Assembly (NCBI RefSeq): GCF_017353185.1
Contig: NZ_JAFMYV010000016.1
Location: 1 to 64,000, forward strand
Length of the DNA stretch: 64,000 nucleotides
Direction: 5' to 3'
From: Fibrella rubiginis
GTDB lineage: Bacteria; Bacteroidota; Bacteroidia; Cytophagales; Spirosomataceae
Of this stretch, positions 18,371 through 27,134 are shown piece after piece. The notes beneath the pieces are model-generated. The model saw only the letters and a list, made by a program, of their open reading frames with translations, was not told the DNA's origin and made no database searches. Each line of letters opens with the position of its first letter. Within the stretch, counting starts at the first letter, position 1. The position numbers and the translations under genes were made by a program.

Positions 18371-19981
18371 ATGATGCAGTCACTGTCACTGACCCTGTTG
18401 CCCGAACAGGGCCTGGACGAAGCGGTCTTTCGCGCCCACGTCCTCCAATACCTCAACCTGCCCGACACCCCCGACGTGGTCGTACGCAAGCGCCGCCAAT
18501 CCATCGACTCGCGCGGGCGGCAGACCAAAGTGCATATCGACGCCGACGTATACGCAGGCGAAACCCCTCCCCCACTCATTCAACACGGACTGGCCTACCC
18601 CAACGTGACAAATGCCCGCCCGGTGGTCATTGTAGGGGCTGGCCCGGCGGGGTTATTTGCGGCCCTGCGGCTGATTGAACTGGGCCTGAAACCCGTTGTG
18701 CTAGAACGCGGCGGCGACGTGCGGGCGCGGCGGCGCGATCTGGCGGCCATCAACAAAGACCACGTCGTCAACCCCGAATCGAACTATTGTTTTGGCGAAG
18801 GCGGCGCGGGTACTTATTCCGACGGTAAGCTCTACACCCGTTCCAGCAAGCGCGGCGACATTCGGCGGATTCTGGAGATTTTCGTCGCTCACGGTGCCAC
18901 CGAGCAGATTCTGGTCGACGCTCACCCGCACATCGGCACGAACAAACTACCCACCGTGGTGGCTGCCCTGCGTGAGCAAATTTTGAACGCAGGCGGCGAG
19001 GTGCATTTCAACACCAAAGTGGTGGACCTGCTGCTCACGGGAGACCAGATCCGGGGGGTCGTTGCCGCCGACGGTCAGGAATACACGGGACTGGGCGTGA
19101 TTCTGGCCACGGGCCATTCGGCGCGGGACGTGTTTCATCTGTTGCACCAGCGGAATGTATTGATCGAGGCCAAAGCCTTCGCGATGGGCGTCCGGATCGA
19201 GCATCAGCAGTCGCTCATCGACACGCTGCAATATCACCTGGCACCCCGCCACAGCACACAGTCGCCCAATCTGGGGCGTGGGGAGTACCTGCCCGCCGCG
19301 TCGTATAGTCTGGTAACGCAAACCAGGTTCGGCGGCGTGGAGCGGGGCGTATTCTCGTTTTGCATGTGCCCCGGCGGGTTCATTGTCCCCTCGGCCACCG
19401 CCCCCGGCGAACTGGTTGTCAATGGCATGTCGCCCTCCCGGCGCGACTCAAAATGGGCCAATTCGGGCCTGGTTGTGGCCATCACCGACGCCGACCTCAA
19501 GCCCTACGCCCACCACGGACCGCTGGCTGGATTGCTGTTGCAGCAGGACATCGAGCAGCGGGCCTGTCGGGTGGCCAGTCCTGCGGGTAACCTGTCGCAG
19601 ACGGCCCCGGCGCAACGTATTGCTGATTTTGTGGATGGTCGCGTGTCGTCATCTTTGCTGGACACGTCGTACCAGCCGGGCCTGCTCTCGGTGGACATGC
19701 GCGAGGTGCTGCCCACTCACATTGCCCAGCCGTTGCGGCAGGGACTGCGTGACTTCGGCCAGAAAATGCGGGGATACCTCAGCAACGAAGGCCAACTTAT
19801 CGGCATCGAAAGTCGTACTTCCTCCCCCGTCCGCATCCCCCGCGACCGCGACACCTGCGAACACCTCACCACCCGCCGCCTGTTTCCCTGCGGTGAAGGT
19901 GCAGGCTATGCCGGTGGCATTGTCTCGGCGGCCATGGACGGTGAACGCTGCGCCAATGAGTTGGTGGCGCTGTATGGGTAA
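18371..19981 (+). CDS. FAD-dependent oxidoreductase (YP/ HI0933-unrelated, BF3112-type)
   Basis: 536 residues from the ATG at 18371. An N-terminal ferredoxin-like domain of about 75 residues (LTLLPEQGLDEAVFRAHV to RKRRQSIDSRGRQTKVH) precedes a Rossmann FAD domain (VVIVGAGPAGLFAALRL), followed by the conserved CFGEGGAGTYSDGKLYTR and the final CGEGAGYAGGIVSAAMDG FAD site. This family is widespread, annotated only as an uncharacterised FAD-dependent protein; the reaction is not known to me. The subfamily label is a description, not a verified match. Confidence 0.8.
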   Translation: MMQSLSLTLLPEQGLDEAVFRAHVLQYLNLPDTPDVVVRKRRQSIDSRGRQTKVHIDADVYAGETPPPLIQHGLAYPNVTNARPVVIVGAGPAGLFAALRLIELGLKPVVLERGGDVRARRRDLAAINKDHVVNPESNYCFGEGGAGTYSDGKLYTRSSKRGDIRRILEIFVAHGATEQILVDAHPHIGTNKLPTVVAALREQILNAGGEVHFNTKVVDLLLTGDQIRGVVAADGQEYTGLGVILATGHSARDVFHLLHQRNVLIEAKAFAMGVRIEHQQSLIDTLQYHLAPRHSTQSPNLGRGEYLPAASYSLVTQTRFGGVERGVFSFCMCPGGFIVPSATAPGELVVNGMSPSRRDSKWANSGLVVAITDADLKPYAHHGPLAGLLLQQDIEQRACRVASPAGNLSQTAPAQRIADFVDGRVSSSLLDTSYQPGLLSVDMREVLPTHIAQPLRQGLRDFGQKMRGYLSNEGQLIGIESRTSSPVRIPRDRDTCEHLTTRRLFPCGEGAGYAGGIVSAAMDGERCANELVALYG

Positions 19982-20066
19982 TTTTGGGGAAATGGGAAAT
20001 AGGTGGCTACGCTAGATGAGGTTGGTGGTCTAGGTTGCTATCGCCTGGCCCTTCGAACAGGCCTCC

Positions 20067-20223
20067 TTGACAGGCTCAGGGTGAGAAAGGAGCTTTCTTT
20101 GTCATCCCGACGACAGGAGGGATCTAGCGTCCTACAAGCAGAATTGAGTGATAGGACGCTAGATCCCTCCTGTCGTCGGGATGACAAAGAAAGCTCCTTT
20201 CTCACCCTGAGCCTGTCGGGGTG
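20067..20223. repeat. Composite inverted repeat: GACAGGCTCAGGGTGAG outer, CATCCCGACGACAGG inner
   Basis: Nearly perfect arms of about 65 bp, with CTAGCGTCCT at the inner end. A directly repeated half module (CCCTTCGAACAGGCC) sits just outside the left arm at 20049-20063. It separates two co-directional genes. Confidence 0.92.
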
Positions 20224-20283
20224 GCTTACTTGAAGCCATCGCACAACGCGAAGCTGCCTATAACTGCTAACCGAAAAATTCAA

Positions 20284-21147
20284 TTGACATCCACCTACAT
20301 ACAGACCAACGGCATCACCCTTCACGTCATGCAGGACGGCCCCGAAAATGGGCCGCTGGTTATTTTATTGCATGGTTTTCCGGAGTTTTGGTACAGTTGG
20401 CGGGCGCAGATTCCGGCGTTGGTGGCGGCAGGTTTTCGCGTCTGGGTGCCCGATCAGCGGGGCTATAACCTCAGCGACAAACCCGTTGGCATCCGGCAGT
20501 ACAGTATCGACAAACTGGTGGCCGATGTGCTGGGTCTTATTGATGCGGCGGGGGTGGACAAGGCCATCATCATTGGGCACGACTGGGGCGCGGTGGTAGC
20601 CTGGTGGCTGGCGGCTTCACACCCCGAACGCGTCGACAAGCTGGTATGTATGAACGTGCCGCACTACGCCGTGATGCTCCGTTTTTTGCGCAAAAGTCCC
20701 CGTCAGCTCCTGAAAAGCTGGTATACCGCTTTTTTCCAGATTCCGTTTTTGCCCGAATGGCTATCGGGGTTAGGGCGGTACTGGGGCATGACCCGAACAC
20801 TCCGGCAGAGCAGCCGCCCCGGCACCTTTTCCGCCGCCGATCTTAACGCCTACCAAACAGCCTGGTCACAGCCGGGGCCAACGGGCGTTCCGGCCCTGCG
20901 CACCATGATCAACTGGTACCGGGCCTTTGCGCAGCACCGTCCTGCACTGCCTATCAACGAGCGCATTACGGTGCCTACCCTGCTCATCTGGGGTGTAAAA
21001 GACGATTTCCTCATCCGCGACATGGCCCAGCCCAGCATTGACCTGTGCGACACCGGTCAACTGGTTTTTTTTGAAAACGCCACGCACTGGGTGCAACACG
21101 AAGAAGCTGGGGGGGTGAATGAGTTAGTGGTTGAGTTTTTGGGGTAG
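20284..21147 (+). CDS. Alpha/beta hydrolase, epoxide-hydrolase-like
   Basis: About 287 residues from a TTG at 20284; the exact start is uncertain because the open frame continues into the repeat and the first internal ATG is at MQDGPENG. Motifs: oxyanion HGFPEFW, nucleophile Asp in GHDWGA, and catalytic His in ATHWVQHE. HGxPxFW and GHDWG are hallmarks of epoxide hydrolases and related haloalkane dehalogenases. The cap region has the paired Tyr/Trp-rich segments expected. Substrate unknown. Confidence 0.85.
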   Translation: MTSTYIQTNGITLHVMQDGPENGPLVILLHGFPEFWYSWRAQIPALVAAGFRVWVPDQRGYNLSDKPVGIRQYSIDKLVADVLGLIDAAGVDKAIIIGHDWGAVVAWWLAASHPERVDKLVCMNVPHYAVMLRFLRKSPRQLLKSWYTAFFQIPFLPEWLSGLGRYWGMTRTLRQSSRPGTFSAADLNAYQTAWSQPGPTGVPALRTMINWYRAFAQHRPALPINERITVPTLLIWGVKDDFLIRDMAQPSIDLCDTGQLVFFENATHWVQHEEAGGVNELVVEFLG

Positions 21148-21148
21148 T

Positions 21149-21323
21149 GTTGCTTCGCGCGTTATGGCTTGGCGTGCTGAAGATGGCTGACGCATAGCCC
21201 TTCGACAAGCTCAGGGTGACAGAAAACTAGAATCAGCTCCTCGAATTGCTTCAAATGGGCTGTCACCCTGAGCCTATCGAAGGGCCTAGAGCGCGAAGCC
21301 ACAATGCGCGAAGCCAACAACTT
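21149..21323. repeat. Composite inverted repeat, CCCTTCGACAAGCTCAGGGTGACAG type
   Basis: Inner arms 21197-21222 and 21260-21285 carry the CTCAGGGTGACAG module with two mismatches. Outer arms are made of GCTTCGCGC-type units (GTTGCTTCGCGC, AGCGCGAAGCC). The loop contains AACTAGAATC and TCAAATGGG, also found in the loop of the element at 42318-42476. Confidence 0.88.
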
Positions 21324-21415
21324 TACCCCCGTTTGCTCAATACCTGACCGGAAACGCAATGGTGCATATCTGTCTCTGGTACAGCGCGTAGCTTGCCCGA
21401 AAAACACAGAAAACC

Positions 21416-22093
21416 ATGCGCACGCTTCGTATCCTAATCCTCACTCTGCTTGTAGGGTCATCAGCCATGGCCCAGACCACGTCGACATTCACGGCCACTG
21501 TCAACGGCAAACCGTTTGAAGCCAAAGGCCAGCGCCTGAAATTACCCCTGCCCGGCACTATGCGCTACCTGGCCATCGCGGGCATGAACGTCAACCCCGA
21601 CGTGCAGCTTTGGCTCCGGTTCTTTTACCTCAACGATCTCAAGCCCGGCACCTACAAGATTCTGGACGAGAGCGACAGATCGGTGCGGGAGACGTTCAAT
21701 AAAAACAACGTAGCTGATGGATCCAACCCTGTTTATGCCCTGCTCGACTACACCGAAGAAACCAAAGGCATGGGGCACGCCTTTCAGGATGGCGAGTCAC
21801 GCGAGGGCACGGTGACGATCACGAAGGTGACGGACACCAGCATCGAGGGCACATTTTCGGGTACGTTGCGGGGGCAGACCTACAAAAAACGCGTCATGGC
21901 CACCCTTGGGGGCTTTGGCCTGCGGCAGAACCTGGAAGACAAAGCCATCACCGCGGCGGGCGGCGGCATGTTTGTGAAGGGTGATCCCCACGACCACAGC
22001 AATACCAAGAAGGGCGACAAGACAGATGATATTGTGATTACCAACGGCACCTTCAATGTGGTCTGGGGCACCGACGACAAAAAGAAACAGTAG
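21416..22093 (+). CDS. Secreted protein of unknown function
   Basis: 225 residues with a signal peptide (ILILTLLVGSSAMAQ). The mature domain begins STFTATVNGKPFEAKG, a pattern of small beta-sandwich proteins common in Bacteroidota (DUF6252-like), then a C-terminal His/Asp/Lys-rich tail (DPHDHSNTKKGDKTDD). The tail could bind metal or be disordered. Function unknown. Confidence 0.72.
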   Translation: MRTLRILILTLLVGSSAMAQTTSTFTATVNGKPFEAKGQRLKLPLPGTMRYLAIAGMNVNPDVQLWLRFFYLNDLKPGTYKILDESDRSVRETFNKNNVADGSNPVYALLDYTEETKGMGHAFQDGESREGTVTITKVTDTSIEGTFSGTLRGQTYKKRVMATLGGFGLRQNLEDKAITAAGGGMFVKGDPHDHSNTKKGDKTDDIVITNGTFNVVWGTDDKKKQ

Positions 22094-22123
22094 CGTTCAA
22101 AACCAGTCTGTAATGCGTGTACG

Positions 22124-22167
22124 GCAGGCATCAGAGGCGGCTATGAATGGTCGCCTCTGGTGCCTGC
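22124..22167. terminator. Hairpin downstream of the secreted-protein gene
   Basis: GCAGGCATCAGAGGCG pairs with CGCCTCTGGTGCCTGC with one interior mismatch. No T run follows, so it may not terminate alone. Confidence 0.5.
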
Positions 22168-22278
22168 ATTGGTTTCATAGCGAATTTTTTCGACCTTTGT
22201 AGGTGTTGTCTAGTTAACGGCTTTTGTTTATTTTCTGACTAACTGAGGCCGTTTTTTCGACAAGCTACTTTCGCACTT

Positions 22279-23247
22279 ATGACTCCCGAACACGTTCATT
22301 GTTTGATTATCGGCTCCGGCCCGGCGGGCTATACCGCTGCCATTTACGCTGCTCGCGCTAACCTCAAACCAGTCCTGTATCAGGGTGGTCAGCCCGGTGG
22401 TCAGCTCACCATCACCACCGAAGTAGACAATTTTCCGGGTTATCCGGAGGGCGTACAGGGGCCACAAATGATGCAGGACCTGGAGCGGCAGGCTACGCGG
22501 TTTGGTACCCAGATTCGCTACGGGCTGGTCACGAAAGTGGAATTCAACGAAAACCCCGGTCCCGGCTCACCCCACCGCGTGTGGGTAGACGATGAGCATG
22601 AGATCACCGCCGACAGTGTTATTATTTCCACGGGTGCTTCGGCCAAGTGGCTGGGACTACCCTCCGAAATGCGCCTGAACGGTCATGGTGTGTCGGCCTG
22701 TGCCGTCTGTGACGGTTTCTTTTTCAAAAACCAGGATGTGGCCATTGTGGGCGCGGGCGACACCGCCGCCGAAGAAGCATCGTACCTGTCGAACATCTGC
22801 CGCAAGGTTTACATGATCGTGCGCCGGGGCGAAATGCGGGCGTCGCGCTTTATGCAGCAGCGCATTAAAGCGAAAGAAAACATCGAAATTCTGTGGCATA
22901 CCGAAACCGTTGAAATCCTGGGCGACGATGGCGTAACGGGTGCGCGGGTGAGGAATACGGAAACAGGTCAGGAAAGCGTTCTTGACGTGACTGGTTTCTT
23001 TGTGGCCATTGGCCACACGCCGAACACCAGTTTGTTTAGTGACTACCTCGACCTCGACGATCACGGCTACATCCTGACCGAAAAGGGCAGTACCCACACC
23101 AACATTCCCGGCGTATTTGCCTGCGGCGATGCCCAGGATAACGTTTATCGGCAGGCCGTAACGGCCGCGGGCACCGGCTGCATGGCCGCGCTCGATGCCG
23201 AACGCTATCTGGTCACGCTGGAGATGCAGGAAGCGATGATGAGTTAA
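22279..23247 (+). CDS. trxB: Thioredoxin-disulfide reductase
   Basis: Reduces thioredoxin with NADPH. 322 residues. FAD motif GSGPAGYTAAIYAARA near residue 10, redox-active C141/C144 in SACAVCDGFF, NADPH motif VGAGDTAAEEASYL, and C-terminal FACGDAQDNVYRQAVTAAG. Length and layout fit the low-molecular-weight bacterial form. A near-consensus -7 sequence TACTTTCG lies at 22265-22272. No thioredoxin gene adjoins it. Confidence 0.95.
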   Translation: MTPEHVHCLIIGSGPAGYTAAIYAARANLKPVLYQGGQPGGQLTITTEVDNFPGYPEGVQGPQMMQDLERQATRFGTQIRYGLVTKVEFNENPGPGSPHRVWVDDEHEITADSVIISTGASAKWLGLPSEMRLNGHGVSACAVCDGFFFKNQDVAIVGAGDTAAEEASYLSNICRKVYMIVRRGEMRASRFMQQRIKAKENIEILWHTETVEILGDDGVTGARVRNTETGQESVLDVTGFFVAIGHTPNTSLFSDYLDLDDHGYILTEKGSTHTNIPGVFACGDAQDNVYRQAVTAAGTGCMAALDAERYLVTLEMQEAMMS

Positions 23248-23347
23248 CCTAAAATGCGGAACCAAACCCAAACGCAGACACCCGGGCCGGACCACTACCA
23301 AGACCACCAGCCCCGTTGCCTGCGTTTTTGTTCGTTTCGTTCAGTAC

Positions 23348-24409
23348 ATGAACATAACTGTAGTATCGTGGCTGGTGGCTGTCGGCTGCCTGTGTGCAAC
23401 CGTAACCACACAGGCGCAGGAACGGGGCCGGTTTAAGAACGACACCAAGTTTACACCCAAAAACAGTTCGTCTGCTTCGCCCTCAAGCAACCAGCAAAAG
23501 GCCGAAGATATCTTCGAGCAGGAGACCACCCAGCTTCGTTTCAACAACCAGTTTGAGCCAAAAAAAGAACTGAATCCGGTTGTCAGCGAAGACACCAGCA
23601 GCATTGATCAGGGCGAAACCAGCGTGGTGGAGGTGATCGACTCGGTGCTGGTTGGCGACGAGTGGATTAAAATTGCGGACTACTATTCGGTCTGGGATTC
23701 GCGCAATATCGACCCCTACAACATTGACCCCCGCGAGTTCGATCAGGTGGTAGACCTGAAACTCTACGACCCCAAAGCCAACCGGTTCTGGTCGGCTCCC
23801 CTCGACGAAGGCAAAATGACCTCGCAGTTTGGCTTCCGCTGGGGACGGCGGCACACAGGCGTTGACCTCGATCTGGAAACCGGCGATCCGGTCTACGCCG
23901 CCTTCGACGGTATTGTGCGGGTGGTAGGCTGGGATGGCAACGGCTACGGCCGCTACGTGCTGGTGCGGCACTACAACGGCCTCGAAACGCTCTACGGCCA
24001 CATGTCGAAGCAACTGGTTGAGTCGGGGCAGTTAGTAAAAGCGGGGGATCAGCTTGGTCTGGGCGGCAACACAGGCCGCAGCTACGGAGCTCACCTGCAC
24101 TACGAAACCCGCTACGAAGGCAACCCCTTCGATCCGCTCAACCTCTATACATTTCCGGCCAACACGATCAACTCAGATCATTTTCTGCTTACCCCCTCCG
24201 TCTGGGACTACACGCGCGGCAGCACCCGGTCGAGCGAGCTTTCGTTTAAACCCCGCTTTAAGCGCACGGTGTTACACAAGGTTCGTCACGGCGAAACGCT
24301 GTCATCCATTGCCAGTCGTTACGGCCTGTCTACCAGTTCACTAGCCGAAAAGAACCGTCTTTCGTCACGTTCTCGCATCCGCGCAGGACAGAAGCTGAGA
24401 GTGAATTAA
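23348..24409 (+). CDS. M23 peptidase with C-terminal LysM domain
   Basis: 353 residues. Signal peptide (to TTQAQ), a 110-residue Ser/Asp/Gln-rich region, an M23 endopeptidase domain with zinc ligands in RRHTGVDLD and AHLHYE, and a C-terminal LysM (HKVRHGETLSSIASRYG). LytM-type enzymes cut peptide cross-links in peptidoglycan or, if degenerate, activate amidases; here all visible zinc ligands are kept. It acts in the periplasm. The TAA stop forms part of the arm of the following repeat. Confidence 0.9.
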   Translation: MNITVVSWLVAVGCLCATVTTQAQERGRFKNDTKFTPKNSSSASPSSNQQKAEDIFEQETTQLRFNNQFEPKKELNPVVSEDTSSIDQGETSVVEVIDSVLVGDEWIKIADYYSVWDSRNIDPYNIDPREFDQVVDLKLYDPKANRFWSAPLDEGKMTSQFGFRWGRRHTGVDLDLETGDPVYAAFDGIVRVVGWDGNGYGRYVLVRHYNGLETLYGHMSKQLVESGQLVKAGDQLGLGGNTGRSYGAHLHYETRYEGNPFDPLNLYTFPANTINSDHFLLTPSVWDYTRGSTRSSELSFKPRFKRTVLHKVRHGETLSSIASRYGLSTSSLAEKNRLSSRSRIRAGQKLRVN

Positions 24410-24520
24410 AAAAGGGGTTTAAAGTTCAAAGTCTAACGTTTAAAGTTGGCTGACGCGAACATACTCTTGCGTCAGCCAACTTTAAACGTTAGACTTTGAA
24501 CTTTAAACCCCTTTTTTAAT
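24405..24520. repeat. Perfect 52-bp heptamer-arm inverted repeat between convergent genes
   Basis: Arms 24405-24456 and 24469-24520 are perfect reverse complements around a 12-nt loop. Units TTTAAAG, TTCAAAG, TCTAACG, TTTAAAG lead to GTTGGCTGACGC. The outermost ATTAAAAAAGG supplies a stop codon to each flanking gene (TAA at 24407-24409 and, on the minus strand, at 24518-24516) and a T run in each direction, so it should be a symmetrical terminator. Confidence 0.97.
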
Positions 24521-24863
24521 GTCCCATGCCGCCTTTTTTGCAGCATTTGGGCAGCTTGTCGTAACCTTTGGGATCGGCAGCTACCTCATCGGCGTCGTAG
24601 CCGGTTTTGGTAATGTTGGCTTTCAGCTTCGCCACGTCGGTTTTAGCGGGGTTGTATTTAATCGTCACCACCTTCGTGTCAACGTCGAGGGTAGCTTCTT
24701 TCACGCCTTTCTCGAAGGCCAGATTCCGCTCAATACGAGCCTTGCACATCTCGCAAATAGCCGACGTCTTTATCTTGACTTCTTTGTCTTTATCGTCGGC
24801 AAACACCGATGTGCCCACCAGTGAAAGGGCTAATAAGCCACTCAGAAACATGCTTCTGTTCAT
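24516..24863 (-). CDS. Periplasmic heavy-metal-associated (HMA) protein
   Basis: 115 residues. Signal peptide (SGLLALSLVGTSVFA), then one HMA domain with the metal-binding CEMC (TSAICEMCKARIE), and a C-terminal KCCKKGGMGH that could bind a second ion. HMA proteins carry Cu(I) or similar soft metals; the signal peptide places this one outside the cytoplasm. It is the last gene of the minus-strand copper block. Confidence 0.85.
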   Translation of the reverse strand: MNRSMFLSGLLALSLVGTSVFADDKDKEVKIKTSAICEMCKARIERNLAFEKGVKEATLDVDTKVVTIKYNPAKTDVAKLKANITKTGYDADEVAADPKGYDKLPKCCKKGGMGH

Positions 24864-24930
24864 AGAATTGGTTTGTAGGTTTTAGACAAGCCTGGGAGCT
24901 AATCGTTTAATGGATAGTCTCTTGATCAAA

Positions 24931-24938
24931 CAAATGTA
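24931..24938 (-). promoter_or_regulatory. Promoter -7 box (minus strand TACATTTG) for the HMA gene
   Basis: CAAATGTA on the plus strand, between the Csp-like gene and the HMA gene, with about 60 bp to the HMA start. It suggests that the last gene of the block can be transcribed on its own. Confidence 0.5.
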
Positions 24939-24941
24939 CTG

Positions 24942-25298
24942 CTACATCTGGTTCGCCATTTGGCGGCATTCGGCTTCGCAACGGCGGCAGGCTTCGGCGC
25001 AGGCTTTGCAGTGAGCTACGTGGTCGGCGTGTTTTTCGCACTCAGCGGCGCAGGCAGCACACACGTCGGCGCAAAGCTGCATGTACTGTTGCATAAACTG
25101 CGACCCGCGCGCTTCCAGCCGTCCGCAAAGTGTACAAATATCGGCGCAGTCACGGCAAAGTTTAATGCAAAGCGTCATGTCGTGATGCTTGCTGTCCTGA
25201 TCGCCCATGTCGAGGCAGGCGGTGGCACAGCGTTCGCAGGCTTCGGCGCACTCAAAACAAGTGTCGGCGTGGCCGTGGGCATGAGTCATGGTTTCCAT
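24942..25298 (-). CDS. Four-helix-bundle copper-binding protein (Csp-like)
   Basis: 118 residues from the METMTHAH start. Very rich in cysteine, spaced along predicted helices (CFECAEACERCATAC, CRDCADICTLC, CADVCAACAAEC, CKACAEACRRCEAEC). This is the pattern of copper storage proteins, in which Cys line the inside of a four-helix bundle and bind many Cu(I) ions. There is no signal peptide, so a cytosolic Csp3-like role is likely. His-rich N-terminus (HAHGHAD). Context in the copper block supports the call. Confidence 0.88.
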   Translation of the reverse strand: METMTHAHGHADTCFECAEACERCATACLDMGDQDSKHHDMTLCIKLCRDCADICTLCGRLEARGSQFMQQYMQLCADVCAACAAECEKHADHVAHCKACAEACRRCEAECRQMANQM

Positions 25299-25378
25299 AG
25301 TAGACGTTGGTTTAATTGGATTAACTAAAAAATTATTGGCGCAGATTTTTTTGGACAACCTCACCGCATGACCATCAG

Positions 25379-25543
25379 CCCCGTTGTCGCTTGGCTGCAG
25401 CCGAGTGACCTATATCAAAGGGCCTCCGGCCCGTAGTACGACGTTGACTCATATTATCCTAACTACGTCAAGTTCAAGCTACGGGCCGGAGGCCCTTTGA
25501 TATAGGTCACTTGGCTGCAGCCAAGCGACAACGAGGGCCGGGG
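25379..25543. repeat. Long inverted repeat, TTGTCGCTTGGCT family, copy 2
   Basis: 55-bp arms with one mismatch between them and nearly identical to the element at 9787-9942, about 15.6 kb away; the loops differ more. A shorter extra copy of GCTAAGCGACAACG follows at 25551. Confidence 0.93.
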
Positions 25544-25598
25544 GCACCCAGCTAAGCGACAACGATTCAACAATTCTTATCTAAAAAACCAGTCAACC

Positions 25599-27110
25599 TC
25601 ACCGCATCACCATCAGCGCGGGAGTTAGCCGGAAATAAAGCTGACCGGACAGGGGCACGTTGCCGTAATACGGTTTCAGTTCGCTGCTGGGTACGCTGGC
25701 AGTAAGTTGTGCGCCCACGGCCAGGTCGGTGTTGGCCCGGCGCAGCAACCGCCAGTTGCCGCCGAGGGTCAGGTTATCGACGTTGGCCAGGGTCTTTTCG
25801 GCGTCGCCGGTTGATGGCAGCACCAGTTCAGCCAGTGATTTGGTCACGTTTTCGTAACGTCCATACAGGGCTAGCTTACCCAGTTGTAAGCTCGTTTCGG
25901 CCAGGTATGCGTTTTCGTTTACGCCGTCGTGGCTGTTCATACCCCATATCAGCGATGAGGTTACGTAGTGGTCACCCCCGCCCAGTGACTTGCTGTGCAG
26001 CAGCGAAGCGGTTGTGCGCCGTACATCGTTGTGGTTAGCACCAATGCCCTCCGGATTTTTGATCAGCCCCTGCGACACCTGTAGGGCCAGGCCCGGCGAA
26101 GGATTGATGGAGAGTCGGTACGAGTAGCTATCGAAACGGGGCTTATCAAAATTGTAGCGGTATTCGTCGGGTTCGCGGCCCGTAAAGCTCGACACCTCCA
26201 CTTTAGCCCATTTATACCGGAACCCCGCCGTGGCTACGCCAAACGTAATGTGTGTAGCATCGATCCAGTGGTGGCTTAGCGGCGCATCGGAGATGTTGAA
26301 TGACGAAATGCGGTGCATGAACGCGGGGGCACCCAGGGCCGGTTCGCCGGGGTAGCCTACATAGACATAAGCATCCATGTCGCGGTTGATGGCGTGGGCG
26401 TAGGAAACCGACAGCTCCGAAAACAGGTCGTGCGGATGCTGCCGGTCTACCAGGGGTTGCCCCCTGTAGCTTTCGCCGGTTTGAAACAGCAGCGGATAAC
26501 CCCCGTTGCCCACCGCGAGCGGATCGAGCGACATCATCAGCTTGGCAGTAAACAACCCCCGCTTGCCCACCGTATGCTGGGCCATGCCCATCGCCCAGTT
26601 GGGCGCGTCAATCCGGGACTCGTAGCCCCGACGGGTCGTATTGTTAAAATTTTGGTGTGTGTGCCGCAGAAAAACGCTGTAGTGAAGCATGTACATCCAG
26701 CCACCTTCGCTATGCTTCATGTAAGCATACATGGGCGTTTGGTCGGGCATCCAGGATGTGCCGGAGCCGTTTCGATTCATCGGCAGGTTCCGCGACAACG
26801 TGTGCGACATCGCGCCCATGGGCATCATCATGGTGCTGGCTGTGTCACCTTCATACGCATGCATACCACCCTGATGCATCGTCATGCCGTGATTCATCTT
26901 GGAATGGTCCATCTTACCGCGGTCCATTTTGGAGTGGTCCATTTTGGAGTGGTCCATCTTACCGTGATCCATCTTGGAGTGGTCCATTTTGGAATGGTCC
27001 ATACCCTTCATAGGCTTGGTGGTGTCGGCGGCCATGGGCATAGAATGGTCCATATGTTGTGCGGTCGCCGAAAAAGCGCCCAGGCACAACACGAAGAATA
27101 CTTTTTTCAT
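25599..27110 (-). CDS. Outer-membrane beta-barrel protein with a Met/His/Asp tandem-repeat region
   Basis: 503 residues. Signal peptide, then about eight copies of a 5-residue unit (DHSKM, with DHGKM, DRGKM and NHGM variants) between residues 38 and 75, then further Met/His-rich sequence, then about 400 residues of aromatic-rich beta strands ending in a terminal strand LYFRLTPALMVMR. Met/His repeats bind Cu(I)/Cu(II) or Ag(I) in periplasmic resistance proteins. The protein probably takes part in copper handling at the outer membrane. Family assignment beyond that is not secure. Confidence 0.78.
   Translation of the reverse strand: MKKVFFVLCLGAFSATAQHMDHSMPMAADTTKPMKGMDHSKMDHSKMDHGKMDHSKMDHSKMDRGKMDHSKMNHGMTMHQGGMHAYEGDTASTMMMPMGAMSHTLSRNLPMNRNGSGTSWMPDQTPMYAYMKHSEGGWMYMLHYSVFLRHTHQNFNNTTRRGYESRIDAPNWAMGMAQHTVGKRGLFTAKLMMSLDPLAVGNGGYPLLFQTGESYRGQPLVDRQHPHDLFSELSVSYAHAINRDMDAYVYVGYPGEPALGAPAFMHRISSFNISDAPLSHHWIDATHITFGVATAGFRYKWAKVEVSSFTGREPDEYRYNFDKPRFDSYSYRLSINPSPGLALQVSQGLIKNPEGIGANHNDVRRTTASLLHSKSLGGGDHYVTSSLIWGMNSHDGVNENAYLAETSLQLGKLALYGRYENVTKSLAELVLPSTGDAEKTLANVDNLTLGGNWRLLRRANTDLAVGAQLTASVPSSELKPYYGNVPLSGQLYFRLTPALMVMR
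26890..27010. repeat. 15-bp tandem repeats coding for the DHSKM units
   Basis: The DNA repeats with a 15-bp period (GGTCCATTTTGGAGT and variants), in frame. Such an array can change copy number by slippage without a frameshift. Confidence 0.85.
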
Positions 27111-27134
27111 AGGTTGTTGAGTATGGTAATGTAA

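Noticed and set aside
26313..27134. 273-codon ORF with HLGVVHFGVVH-like repeats
   Set aside because: Antisense reading of the DHSKM repeat gene; the apparent repeats simply mirror the 15-bp array.
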